From positions 12,728,001 to 12,792,000 of the forward strand of contig NC_088677.1 of NCBI RefSeq assembly GCF_950023065.1: a stretch of 64,000 nt of DNA, in the 5' to 3' direction. Numbering within the stretch: position 1 is the first letter of the stretch; each line of letters begins with the position of its first letter. Under the pieces are notes generated by a model, which saw only the letters and a list, made by a program, of their open reading frames with translations, did not search any database and was not told the origin of the DNA. The position numbers were made by a program, and so were the translations under genes. This document shows, piece after piece, positions 39,235 through 48,231 of the stretch. This DNA is from Planococcus citri. Lineage: Eukaryota; Arthropoda; Insecta; Hemiptera; Pseudococcidae.

Positions 39235-40468
39235 ATACTCCGGTCATTTTTCTTATCACGTCGCGTTGGGTCGAAAATACTTGATGCCTTTTGAAAATCA
39301 TTTTTACTATCTTCATATTTTCTTTAGTTTTTCTCATCCGGTTAGTTTTCTTGATTTCATAACTTTGTTGGAAACATTGTGGAAATTGTTCAAAATGTAC
39401 ATATCAGTGAAGATCAAACATTTGATGGATAATCGTCAATTTTTTCCTAGATTTTTGATTGTATTTTGGGTGTGATTTGAAACTGGTAGTATAACCACCT
39501 TTAGTTGTATAAATTGACTCATGAATATTCCATTTGCAGTTTAAGGCAGTCATAAAGACACTTTGGTATAATACATATAAGCTTGTTTGAAGAAATGGCG
39601 CATTGCATCTTAAAAGGGTGAAGTTGGAAAATAGCAGTGAGAGAAATTGATACCCTTTTCTTTGATCTGGAGAACTGAGTGGCCCTGAAAAAGTTATCTC
39701 TCTGAAATGCTGGGGATTTGTTCGGGGCACCCGGAAAAACATCTGCTCAAAATTGAAAAAAAAAAGATAAATTACTTACCTAAAATACCTAATAACCAAT
39801 GTACGTGTATGTTAGTGTTTATAGTCTTCTCTGGATTCAGATCCTTGACAATTTTCCTTATCTCTGGTTCAATGATGTCTGGTATTTGTGTTTGGATCGG
39901 CAAGTTATGAAGTACAGTTGGTCCACAAAAATTCCCAACTTTGCTCACAATGCTTGGTTCTTGTACTGTTTGTTTTTTTTTTGACATTTTCAATCGCCAT
40001 TTGTTTATAACTAGGTCTTTATTTAGCTACAGTAGTTGGTGTGCAGATACTTCTCTTGCACCAGGTAATAAATTCCAGATTTCTTGGTTAATTCGATGAA
40101 ATTTTGATTTTGTCCCATTTTTGGTTGAAATTTGATTTTCAAACATCACTGAAACATGCGCCAAAAATTGTTAAAATTCTTTTGAGCGCCTGAAATTGTG
40201 GTTTGTGATGGATCTATTTTTGCTCTATTCGGCATGGCCTCGTTAAGTTCAAAATTTTCCTGCCTCATGGGATACTTACCATACTTTTCTTTCTTATTGC
40301 TAGAAACAAAAAAATCATCTTACCCCAGTTGAAGTCGCACAGGTACTTTACGAGTACACTTTTCTAGACTGTGTTGTTGTCTTCACATTTCTCTTGGTTT
40401 TTAAAGCGTATCATTACCGATGGTAATCACTTGCAGTCGTATAATTGACTCATGAATATTACGTTGGT
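39235..40468 (-). repeat. Array segment with an unidentified open frame
   Basis: Part of duplication copy 2. The minus-strand frame 39993-39772 is listed separately. A donor-like ATCATCTTACC site lies near 40324 and the CACTTGCAG phrase near 40427. Confidence 0.55.
39772..39993 (-). pseudogene. Unidentified frame, possible retroelement fragment
   Basis: Seventy-odd codons read MKMSKKKQTVQEPSIVSKVG, then NFCGPTVLHNLPIQTQIPDI and a charged helix (EPEIRKIVKDLN). The DNA recurs with indels at 34720-34870, where the frame is broken, and a shorter piece (WGPTALLDL) lies near 23900. It is not a family I recognise. Association with integrase-bearing units suggests a retroelement polyprotein fragment, but it may be chance. 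Confidence 0.25.
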
Positions 40469-40885
40469 CAGGACCGTGGAGCGAGGGCCTGGGGCAAAAA
40501 ATTGAGGGCCCTATGTGAAATCTTCACCTCTCCACCACCAATACAATAGATTTGAAAAAGGTATTCATTATTATTTGTATAAAATGATGACAAAGTAATG
40601 TGATTTTTGAAGATTGTTTCGAAATTCAAAAACACAAAGAGAAGGTGAAAATATTGCCCGAGCGGAGCGAGGGCGAATTTTTGTTGGTAAATTACGTTTG
40701 AAAAATAGTGGTTTTTAACAATTTTGGACACAATTTACAAATTTCACTTTTCAGAGTTGACAGTTCATCACTGAACATTGCCAATTGTCAACTTATTAAG
40801 CTTTCTTAAAAAATGAGGGCCTTCTGAAAAACGAGTGCCCGGGGCAAATTGCTTCATTTGCCACCCCCCTCTCTCTACGGCCCTA
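40469..40885. mobile_element. MITE (417 bp) with hAT-like ends
   Basis: Starts CAGGACCGTGGAGCGAGGG and ends CCTCTCTCTACGGCCCTA, which are inverted with a few mismatches. The flanks ACGTTGGT (40461-40468) and ACGTAAGT (40886-40893) match at 6 of 8 positions, a decayed 8-bp duplication. It breaks the phrase TCATGAATATTACGT of the array. No coding sequence. Confidence 0.65.
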
Positions 40886-43800
40886 ACGTAAGTTTGAGTG
40901 TTTGGGACGCAATGGCATAAAATACTTAGATTTGTTTGAAGAAACAGCGCATTGCACATCTCAAAAGGACAAAGTTGAGAATTAGGGAGAAAAATTCACA
41001 TTTCCATCTTTTCTTTTTGCTAGGTATCGATTTGAGAGATCGGGAAAATCATAAAAATTGATCTGGAGAACTGAGAATAGCCCAAAAATAGTAATTTCTC
41101 GCACATCTTTCCTGCCTCCAAAGTTGAAAGGTTTCCTAACGAGGGAACCTCTTGAGGTGTCCGCCTCCGATTTGAACGGGACCGCGATTTTTTTGAAGGA
41201 GCATGGTTTAAAACCCCCAAAAACCAAATTTTCCGCTGTACAACTTCATATCTCGATATTTTGGCGAACATTTGAAAATTCAGAATTGACTGTCTTTGGT
41301 GATTTATACTTTTTAAAAAAAAAAGTATACATGATCAGTAAAAATGATCAAAATAAATCCTAAAACTGATATTAATTCGCCAAATCCAAATTTCACCATT
41401 TCCAGCCATTCTGGAGCCTCCAACAGGTTTTTTTCTATTTATTTTGAATATTGAAATTTCCATAAAATTTTACCTGGTGGATGTTATTAGAAACCTCAGT
41501 TCTCTCTACATATACCTCACTTTCATTAAGTATATGCTGTGTCAATTGGGGGTGCTTGTTAGTGACTTCATGTACTAATTATACAGCACTTTTCCAAAAT
41601 ACTATACGTACTAAGCACCTGTCACATTCTCACTTTCTCACGTCATGCTAATAATGTTGATTTTTACCGTTTTTGAGGGCACTTTTGGAAAATCTGAAAT
41701 TATCAAAATATATTTGGAGGCTCCAGAACGGTTGAAAACTACTTCCGGGAGGCCCAGCATTTTGAAATTCGAGTATGAAGTAAATTCTACGTAGCTATCC
41801 AACTTCATTATTGGTGTAATTTTGGTAAATTTCAATTTTCAAAAATTTCTTTAAGGCTGCAGAACTGCTCAAACTATTTCTTTCCCGTTTACAATTGATT
41901 TTAACAGAAGGACAAAAATAGAAAACGCACCGAATTTCAGCTTGCTAGGTTTATTTGATAAAATTTTGATTTTGTATCATTTTAGGTTCAAATTTTATAA
42001 TCAAAAATGCGTCTGTTAAATTTCACTTCGAACAAATTTTCTCAATTTTGAAAGTAAATCAGCGTCAAAAATCGTAACATGCAGTAGAGCACCTGAAATG
42101 TTGGCTGATGAAGTGATGATGTACATACATATTTTGGCTCTATATTCGGCATGGCTTCGCCAAGTTCAAAATTTTGCAGCCGCTTGGGTTACTTTCCATT
42201 TATCTCTTGCCTGCTGAGTGTACATACTCGTACGCTTAGGTATAGTACATAAGTATCTAAACATAATTTCGAGATGTCATTATTTTGGCGTGTACTGAAA
42301 TCTGAGCTCAAGAACTCATTTTGCTATTTGGAAACGTCGATTAAGAATAGTGTACTTTTTGGATTAGAGAAACAAAAAATCATCTTACCTACCACAGTTA
42401 GAGTTGCACCGGTACTAAATTATAGAGAATCTATCTTGTTATTTTATCGTCACGTTAGCTAGATTGAGATGCATTTTGCCACGTTCACTTTCATAATTAT
42501 GTACTGGAATATCAAATTATCAAATTTCATCTTTAAAATTTCGAACACGTAGTCCAGCTTTTATCAACCTAAAAGAAAACGTTATCCGCTGGACAGCAGT
42601 GTTGTTGTCTTCACATTTCTTTCGGGTTTTCAAGGGTAACATTACCGATAGTAACCACTTGCAGTCGTACAATTGACTCGTGAATATTACGATTCCACTT
42701 AATCTAGGGTGACACATTTTTCTTCTTCTTTTGTTATTTTGCAATTGGTACCGATTTGAAAGATCGGGAAATATCATAAAAATTGATCTGGAGAACTGAG
42801 AATAGCCCTAAAACAGTCATTTTTCCCACATCTTTCCTGCTGATCTCCGAAGCTGAAACGTTTTCTAAGTAACTTTAAATTCAAAACTTGAAATGATGAA
42901 GGTTACACATGAATCTAACTCAAATCCTTCAACTTTTTTTCACAATCCATCCTTTCCCATAGGATGTTTAGTACCTAAGAAAGTGAATGTCCAGCGGTAT
43001 TTGCATCATGAGAAATTCTTCAGTCACTGTTTTTCTTCCTCATCGTCTTTGAATTTTAATGACCTGTTGAGTATGAACTTGAGCAGAAATTCAATGACGA
43101 CCAATGAGCTATAGACGATCGCGACCTTTATTTTGACACGCGCCGTTCAGTTTCGAAATCAAATTTATGCCTAATGATGATGACGATTGATGAATACTTA
43201 CTTGAAGTTGCTTAAGATGATCTTAAAATTCATTGGAATAGTTCAATAGATATGTGAGGCCCATAGTCGTAACAGCTTTGCGTCTACTAATCCATGGCGT
43301 ATAGGGTCTCCTATGCACATTACGTGTGCGCGGACCAGCGTTTTGAAATTCGAGTGAAATGAATTTTAGCCAGCCAACTTCATTTGGTGGAATTTTGTGG
43401 AAATTTCAATTTTCAAAAATTTGTTTTAAGGCTGCAGAACTGCTCAAAATCGTTTTTTTCTGTTTTCAATCGATTTTAAGAGAGGCAATAATGTACAGAG
43501 CGTACCGAATTTTAGCTTCCTAGGTTATTTTGATGATAATTATGTATTTTAATTATGTATAATATTTTGGTTCAAATTTCATTTTCTAACACATGCCAAA
43601 AATAGTGAAATGCACTTGAGCACCCGTAGTGGTGGCTGATGACGTACATATTTTAATTTTTGCTCCACTCGGTATGGCTCCTACAAGTTCAAAGTTTTTG
43701 TGCCACTTCAGATAGGCACCATACTTCTTGCTTGCCAAATGTACAGTATATTATTAAAAATTTTGGCGCGTATTCAAATCTGAGCTCAAGAACTCATTTT

Positions 43801-44560
43801 GCTAGTTTATAATGTCGATTAAGAATAGCGTAATACTTTTCAAACTGGAGGAAAAAAATCATGTTACCCCACGTTGTGGGAATTGTTCAAAATTTACTCA
43901 TCAGCAATGACACTGAACATTTGATGAATAATCGTCAATTTTTTCCTCAATTTTGGATTGTATTTTGCGTAGTGATTTGAATCCAGTTCCGAGCAGCTTT
44001 CACTTCGGCTCAAGCTTATATCGTTACGGATGGTAACCACTTGCAGATTTATAACTCGCTGATGAATATTACTGGATAAGACCACGCCTCGATTAAAGCT
44101 GTTATAAGACACATTGGCATTGGCATGCGCCAAAAATTCTGACCAACTCAGATTTTTGCTGGTGATGTACATATTTTTGCTCTATAATCGGCGTGGCTCC
44201 GCCAAGTTCAAAATTTCGCTGCGACTTTGGATACTTTCCATACTTCTCTGATTTGCTAAATGTACGTACATAGGTACTGGAATATCTACTTGAGTAGAAA
44301 TTCCATGCTGACCTATGAGCCAGACGATCACGATCTTCATTTCGACACGCGTCATTCAGTTTTGAAATCAAATTTTCTTCACACGATGATGATGATTGAT
44401 GAATACTTACTTGAAGTTTTGAATATTTGAAACTGGATATCTTCATCGCCTGGTGGTCTATTGCACGTGTGCGCCGCTGCTCCTCAGCACGTTTTTTGGC
44501 AACGTTCATGAACTTTAAGATAGACGTACAGGACCTCATAGTCTCGTTAAACGCGAGTTT
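40886..44560 (-). repeat. Array segment with two unit starts
   Basis: CTTAC anchors at 43197-43201 and 44406-44410. The frame 44593-44400 on the minus strand (KLAFNETMRSCTSILKFMN, KKRAEEQRRTRAID) is a longer open copy of the gag-like block. Positions 41135-41395 do not match the unit and look like an inserted fragment (AACGAGGGAACCTCTTGAGG); I cannot place it. Confidence 0.55.
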
Positions 44561-44815
44561 CCCACGCGAAACAGTACCAGTGGTATTTACCAAAGGATAT
44601 TACCACTGGTACTTTCGTCAAGAACCACTGGTGACATTTCCACTGGTTACCACTGGTTACCAATGGTAATATCACCATTGGTAATGTCACCATTTTTTGG
44701 ATTGCGAATTGTTTTGAAAATATATTTACGGCAACCCGGGTATTGTTTTTGATTGCAGAACCACAAAGGATTCTTCCTAAAAAAATTTAAAACGTTAAAA
44801 AAAATTTTATGCCTG

Positions 44816-44883
44816 AGGGTGGATTCGAACCCAGATCCCCTAGTTCTGTAGTCACCTGCCTTACCCATTGAGCCACTGGAGAA
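44816..44883 (-). other. tRNA-like sequence with A and B boxes (SINE-type or tRNA pseudogene)
   Basis: On the minus strand it reads TGGCTCAATGGGTAAGGC (A-box and D-arm), then GGTGACTACAGAACTAG at the anticodon-arm position, then GGGTTCGAATCC (B-box, T-loop). This is a good internal RNA polymerase III promoter. The acceptor and anticodon stems do not pair and the T-stem pairs only at the loop end, so it is not a functional tRNA. The D-arm resembles arginine-type tRNAs, but the aligned loop CTACAGA would give ACA. It is most likely a tRNA-derived SINE head or a decayed tRNA carried by the surrounding element. Confidence 0.65.
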
Positions 44884-45326
44884 GTTGAAATAATGTGTGT
44901 TTAAAGCGTTTATATGCGCTTTTCAGCATTCTGGACTTGATAAAAATTTCAAGTTAGATGATTTTACCAAATAAAAACTGCCTGTACAGTGTACACATAA
45001 TTAAATTTTTCGAATATGAGGCCAAATTTTGAAGGTCGGTAATTTTTTTACTTCATTACAAAAAATCGCATGTGTTACTTAAGAAAAAAAAATCACTTTA
45101 AAACATATAATTTTTTTTATTATCCTAAATTTTAAATTTGAAAGAAATTTCTTGAAGTATGATTAGGGGCTTTGTGAATATGCATTTGATTTATTCCCTT
45201 TCTAAATTTTTCTGTTTCTCATTAATTACATTGGAAATATCCAGCATGATGAATACCAATATCACCAGACTCGTAATGCATGGTAGACTAGTTAATACTT
45301 CACTGGTACCCACTGGTACCGAAATT

Positions 45327-45736
45327 CAGGGATCATGGAGGGAGGGGGTCAGTGCCTCCACCTCCAGCTCCGGCTCCCTTTGAAAAAAAAATACCTCCGG
45401 CTCCAGCTCCGGAGATTTTTTATAAGTACCTCCACCTCCACCTCCGGCTCCACTTGAAAAATTTCAAATACCTCTTGCACCGGCTCCGGCTCCCAGAGCA
45501 AGGCCAAAAAAGGGTACCATCCGGGGGGCTTCTGCCCTCCACCTCCGCCTCCGGAGGTCGTGGAGGGAGGGGGGTTAGAGCCTTCCCCTCCGGCTATTTG
45601 AAAAAAAAATACCTCTGGCTCCGGGGGTTTTTTGTAAGTGCCTCCGCCTCCACCTCCGGCTCCTGGAGCAAGTCCAAAAACAGGTACCCTCCGGGGGGCT
45701 CCTACCTTCCACCTCCACACCGCTCCGCGATCCCTG
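45327..45736. mobile_element. Nested CTCC-rich MITE (410 bp), hAT-like
   Basis: The ends CAGGGATCATGGAG and CTCCGCGATCCCTG are inverted. The flanks CCGAAATT (45319-45326) and TCGAAAAT (45737-45744) agree at 6 of 8 positions, suggesting an 8-bp duplication. The interior repeats CTCCACCTCCGGCTCC-type phrases interspersed with short A-runs and the phrase TCCGGGGGGCT twice. It gives long proline/glycine-rich open frames on both strands, which are composition artefacts. It interrupts the right ACCACTGGT-rich part of the outer element. Confidence 0.7.
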
Positions 45737-46559
45737 TCGAAAATCACCAGTGGAATAATAAGTGGCTTTTACCAGTGGCATATTTTCACCACTGGTACCA
45801 ATGGTATCACCAATAGCAATACCACTGGTACCAGTGGTGAAAATATGCGACTGGTAAAAACCACTCAGTATACCAGTGGTGATTTTCGATACCAGTGGTA
45901 CCAGTGAAGTACCACTGTTCTACCATACATTACCATTGGTGACCACTGGTACTGTTTCGCGTGGGTTGGCTACTTTGTATTTTGTCCGGTAGCAGCTGTG
46001 CTTTTTGAAAATCTGAAATTTTCAAAATTATATATCAGGAGGCTCCAGAATAGCCGGAAACTACCTCCGGACTTTTTAGCCAAATTTTTGTAAAAAATGA
46101 TGGCTATTGCGGTAGGCCCAACTTTGGATAAAAAGGTCGGGGGTCAAAAATTTTGATAGTTCTCGACGTTTTGAGCTCAAACTAGACGATTCCCGGTGTG
46201 TCAGTTTTTATATATATATATATAGATATATATTTATATAGATATAAGTTTCACCGAAACTTGAATTTTTACATTTTATGACCTGGAACCTGTTCTAATT
46301 GATCAAATAAGGTCAAACTTGGGAAATGGGGTTCATTTAAGACCTAGAATTGACCCCCGAAGTTTCAAGGGTCAAAGTTGAAAATTACAGAAAGGTCATT
46401 TTTTTGGAGGTGCATAAAAAGGCCCCAAATGAACGAAAAGGGTCCAAAATCATACCACAGGTCACTACCTCCATTGTAATCAACATATCCAAATTTCAGC
46501 TTCCTAGGTCATCCCCACTCCATTTTAGTTGGGAAAAACCACATTTTACCCCTATTTTT

Positions 46560-47520
46560 GACCCCCTCACCCCTAAAATTGAGCTAGGGGGTCCAAATTC
46601 TCAGCATACAATAAGAGGGTGCCCCTTGAATGCTTTTTGCAGGATTCAACCTTCCAACCCCATTTGACCCCTCTCCAGGGTCAAAAAAGTGGATTTTTGC
46701 GTGTTTTTTGACGTTTAGCCAGACCTACAGCCCCTCCAAATTGACCTAGAGGGTCCAAATTTTCACAGTACATTGGGAGGGTGTACCCGAAGTGCCTTTT
46801 GCAGGTTTGAACCTTCCAACCCCATTTGACTTCTCTCCAGGGTCAAAAAAGTGGATTTTTTCATCGATTTTACGTGTTTTTTGAAAATTTTGACCTTTAG
46901 CCAAGCCTACAGCCCCTCCAAATTGACCTAGAGGGTCCAAATTTTCACAGTACATTGGGAGGATGTATCGGAAGTGCCTTTTGCAGGTTTCAACCTTCCA
47001 ACCCCATTTGACCCCTCTCCAGGGTCAAAAAAGTGGATTTTTGCATGTTTTTTGACGTTTAGCCAGACCTACAGCCCCTCCAAATTGACCTAGAGGGTCC
47101 AAATTTTCACAGTACATTGGGAGGGTGTACCCGAAGTGCCTTTTGCAGGTTTGAACCTTCCAACCCCATTTGACTCCTCTCCAGGGTCAAAAAAGTGGAT
47201 TTTTTCATCGATTTTACGTGTTTTTTGAAAATTTTGACCTTTAGCCAAGCCTACAGCCCCTCCAAATTGACCTAGAGGGTCCAAATTTTCACAGTACATT
47301 GGGAGGATGTATCGGAAGTCCCTTTTGCAGGTTTCAACCTTCCAACCCCATTTGACCTCTTTCTAGGGTCAAATGTGTTTTTTTGACATTTAGGAAAGCC
47401 TATAGCCCCTCCAAATTGACCTAGATGGCTCAAATTTTCACAGTACATTTGGAGGATGTACCCGAAGTGCCTTTTGCCAGTTTCAACCTTCCACCCCCAT
47501 TTGACCTGTTTCAGGGTCAA
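46560..47520. repeat. Tandem repeat, ~172-bp monomers in 344-bp higher-order units
   Basis: Each monomer carries AAATTGACCTAGAGGGTCCA, CACAGTACATTGGGAGG, GCCTTTTGCAGGTTTGAACC and CCATTTGACCCCTCTCCAGG. Alternate monomers differ (one has an extra TTTTTCATCGATTTTACGTG), so the true period is 344 bp, as shown by near-identical stretches 46746-46955 and 47090-47299. The last copies (47340-47520) are more diverged. The 69-codon frames on the minus strand repeat with the DNA and are not evidence of a gene. Confidence 0.85.
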
Positions 47521-47559
47521 GACAGGTTTGTTACCACATTTTTTGAAGGAGGAAGATAG

Positions 47560-48175
47560 GAAGAAGAGAGAGTTGGGCGAAGCCCGAGGGGGGTGCAGGG
47601 GGGACGGAGTCCCCCCGCGGATATAGGAAAGAAACAGTGGAAGGACAGAGTTGGGCAAAGCCCAAGGGGGGTGCAGGGGGGACAGAGTCCCCCCGCTAAC
47701 ATAAGAAAGAAATCGCGGAAGGAGTGATTTGGGCGAAGCCCATAGGGGGTGTAGGGGGGACAACGTCCCCCCAAACGCAGGCGAAGCACAGGAGCGAAGC
47801 GAGGGTGCGAGTAGTTCAAGGCGTCTTCAAGTGAAGCGCAGAACACGAAAAAAAGACAGCAGCAGGAGGTAATTGGGCGAAGCCCAAGGGGGGTGCAGGG
47901 GGGACAAAGTCCCCCCGCTAACACAAGAAAGAAATTGTGGAAGGAGTGATTTGGGCGAAGCCCATGGAGGGTGTAGGGGGGACAACGTCCCCCCAAATGC
48001 AAGCGAAGCACAGGAGCGAAGCGAGGGTGCGAGTAGTTCAAGCGAAGCGCAGAACACGAAAAAAAGACATTATGAGGAGGTAGTTGGGCGAAGCCCAAGG
48101 GGGGTGCAGGGGGGACAAAGTCCCCCCAAACACAGGCGAAGCACAGGAGCGAAGCGAGGGTGCGAGTAGTTCAAG
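47560..48175. repeat. GC-rich hairpin repeat array
   Basis: GGGCGAAGCCCAAGGGGGGT followed by GGGGGGACAAAGTCCCCCC recurs at about 47576, 47652, 47729, 47874, 47949 and 48087. Spacing is ~75-77 bp within pairs, and longer units include GCGAAGCACAGGAGCGAAGC and GAACACGAAAAAAAGACA. GGGGGGAC/GTCCCCCC and GGGC/GCCC can form strong stems. Composition is far from the AT-rich surroundings. The 193-codon minus-strand frame here is a shadow of the repeat. Confidence 0.8.
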
Positions 48176-48231
48176 AGCCCTCAATGTTTCTAGCACAAAA
48201 ATTTGGCTCTTACGTAGCGGCAGACTGCTAC

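Larger units (their letters stand above)
36916..41120 (-). repeat. Internal duplication, copy 2 (partner 32835-35640)
   Basis: It is the longer copy, carrying the fuller integrase remnant plus two later insertions (571-bp LTR, 417-bp MITE) that are missing in copy 1. This gives a relative order: integrase acquired first, then duplication, then insertions. Confidence 0.78.
44561..45965. mobile_element. Composite element with ACCACTGGT clusters and tRNA-like core
   Basis: The outer ends are a perfect 24-bp inverted repeat (CCCACGCGAAACAGTACCAG... at 44561-44584, mirrored at 45942-45965). The left flank GCGAGTTT and right flank TTGGCTAC rejoin as the array phrase GCGAGTTTGGCTAC, implying only about 2 bp (TT) duplicated. 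Next to each end are many copies of the near-palindromes ACCACTGGT/ACCAGTGGT and the variants ACCAATGGT and ACCATTGGT. The centre holds a tRNA-like sequence, an AT-rich stretch and a second inserted element. No transposase is seen. The class is unknown; the repeated palindromes could be transposase-binding subterminal sites, as in several DNA transposons, but that is inference. Confidence 0.75.
46078..48231. mobile_element. 2.15-kb element filled with tandem repeats, 8-bp TSD
   Basis: Flanked by GACTTTTT at 46070-46077 and 48232-48239. Joining the flanks gives CTACCTCCGGACTTTTTAAA, seen uninterrupted near 28340-28360. The left end starts AGCCAAATTTTTGT. Its inverted copy ACAAAAATTTGGCT lies at 48195-48208, 23 bp inside the right end, and the last bases form a small hairpin (GTAGCGGCAGACTGCTAC). 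The interior is an AT microsatellite (46214-46250), a run of ~172-bp repeats, then a GC-rich hairpin repeat array. No transposase. An 8-bp duplication suggests hAT-type mobility. Confidence 0.75.

Noticed and set aside
44816..44883. Functional tRNA gene
   Set aside because: Acceptor and anticodon stems do not pair, the T-stem is mostly broken, and the aligned anticodon is not a standard one.
45352..45816. 154-codon proline-rich protein and its 132-codon glycine-rich counterpart
   Set aside because: Both strands are open only because of CTCC/GGAG repetition inside a nested MITE.
47272..48098. 163- and 193-codon frames with repeated LHPPWASPN motifs
   Set aside because: They follow the GC-rich tandem repeat and its period; no start context, no family.
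46560..48175. CRISPR-like array of regular repeats
   Set aside because: Monomers are contiguous with no unique spacers, repeats are too long, and the context is eukaryotic transposon DNA.
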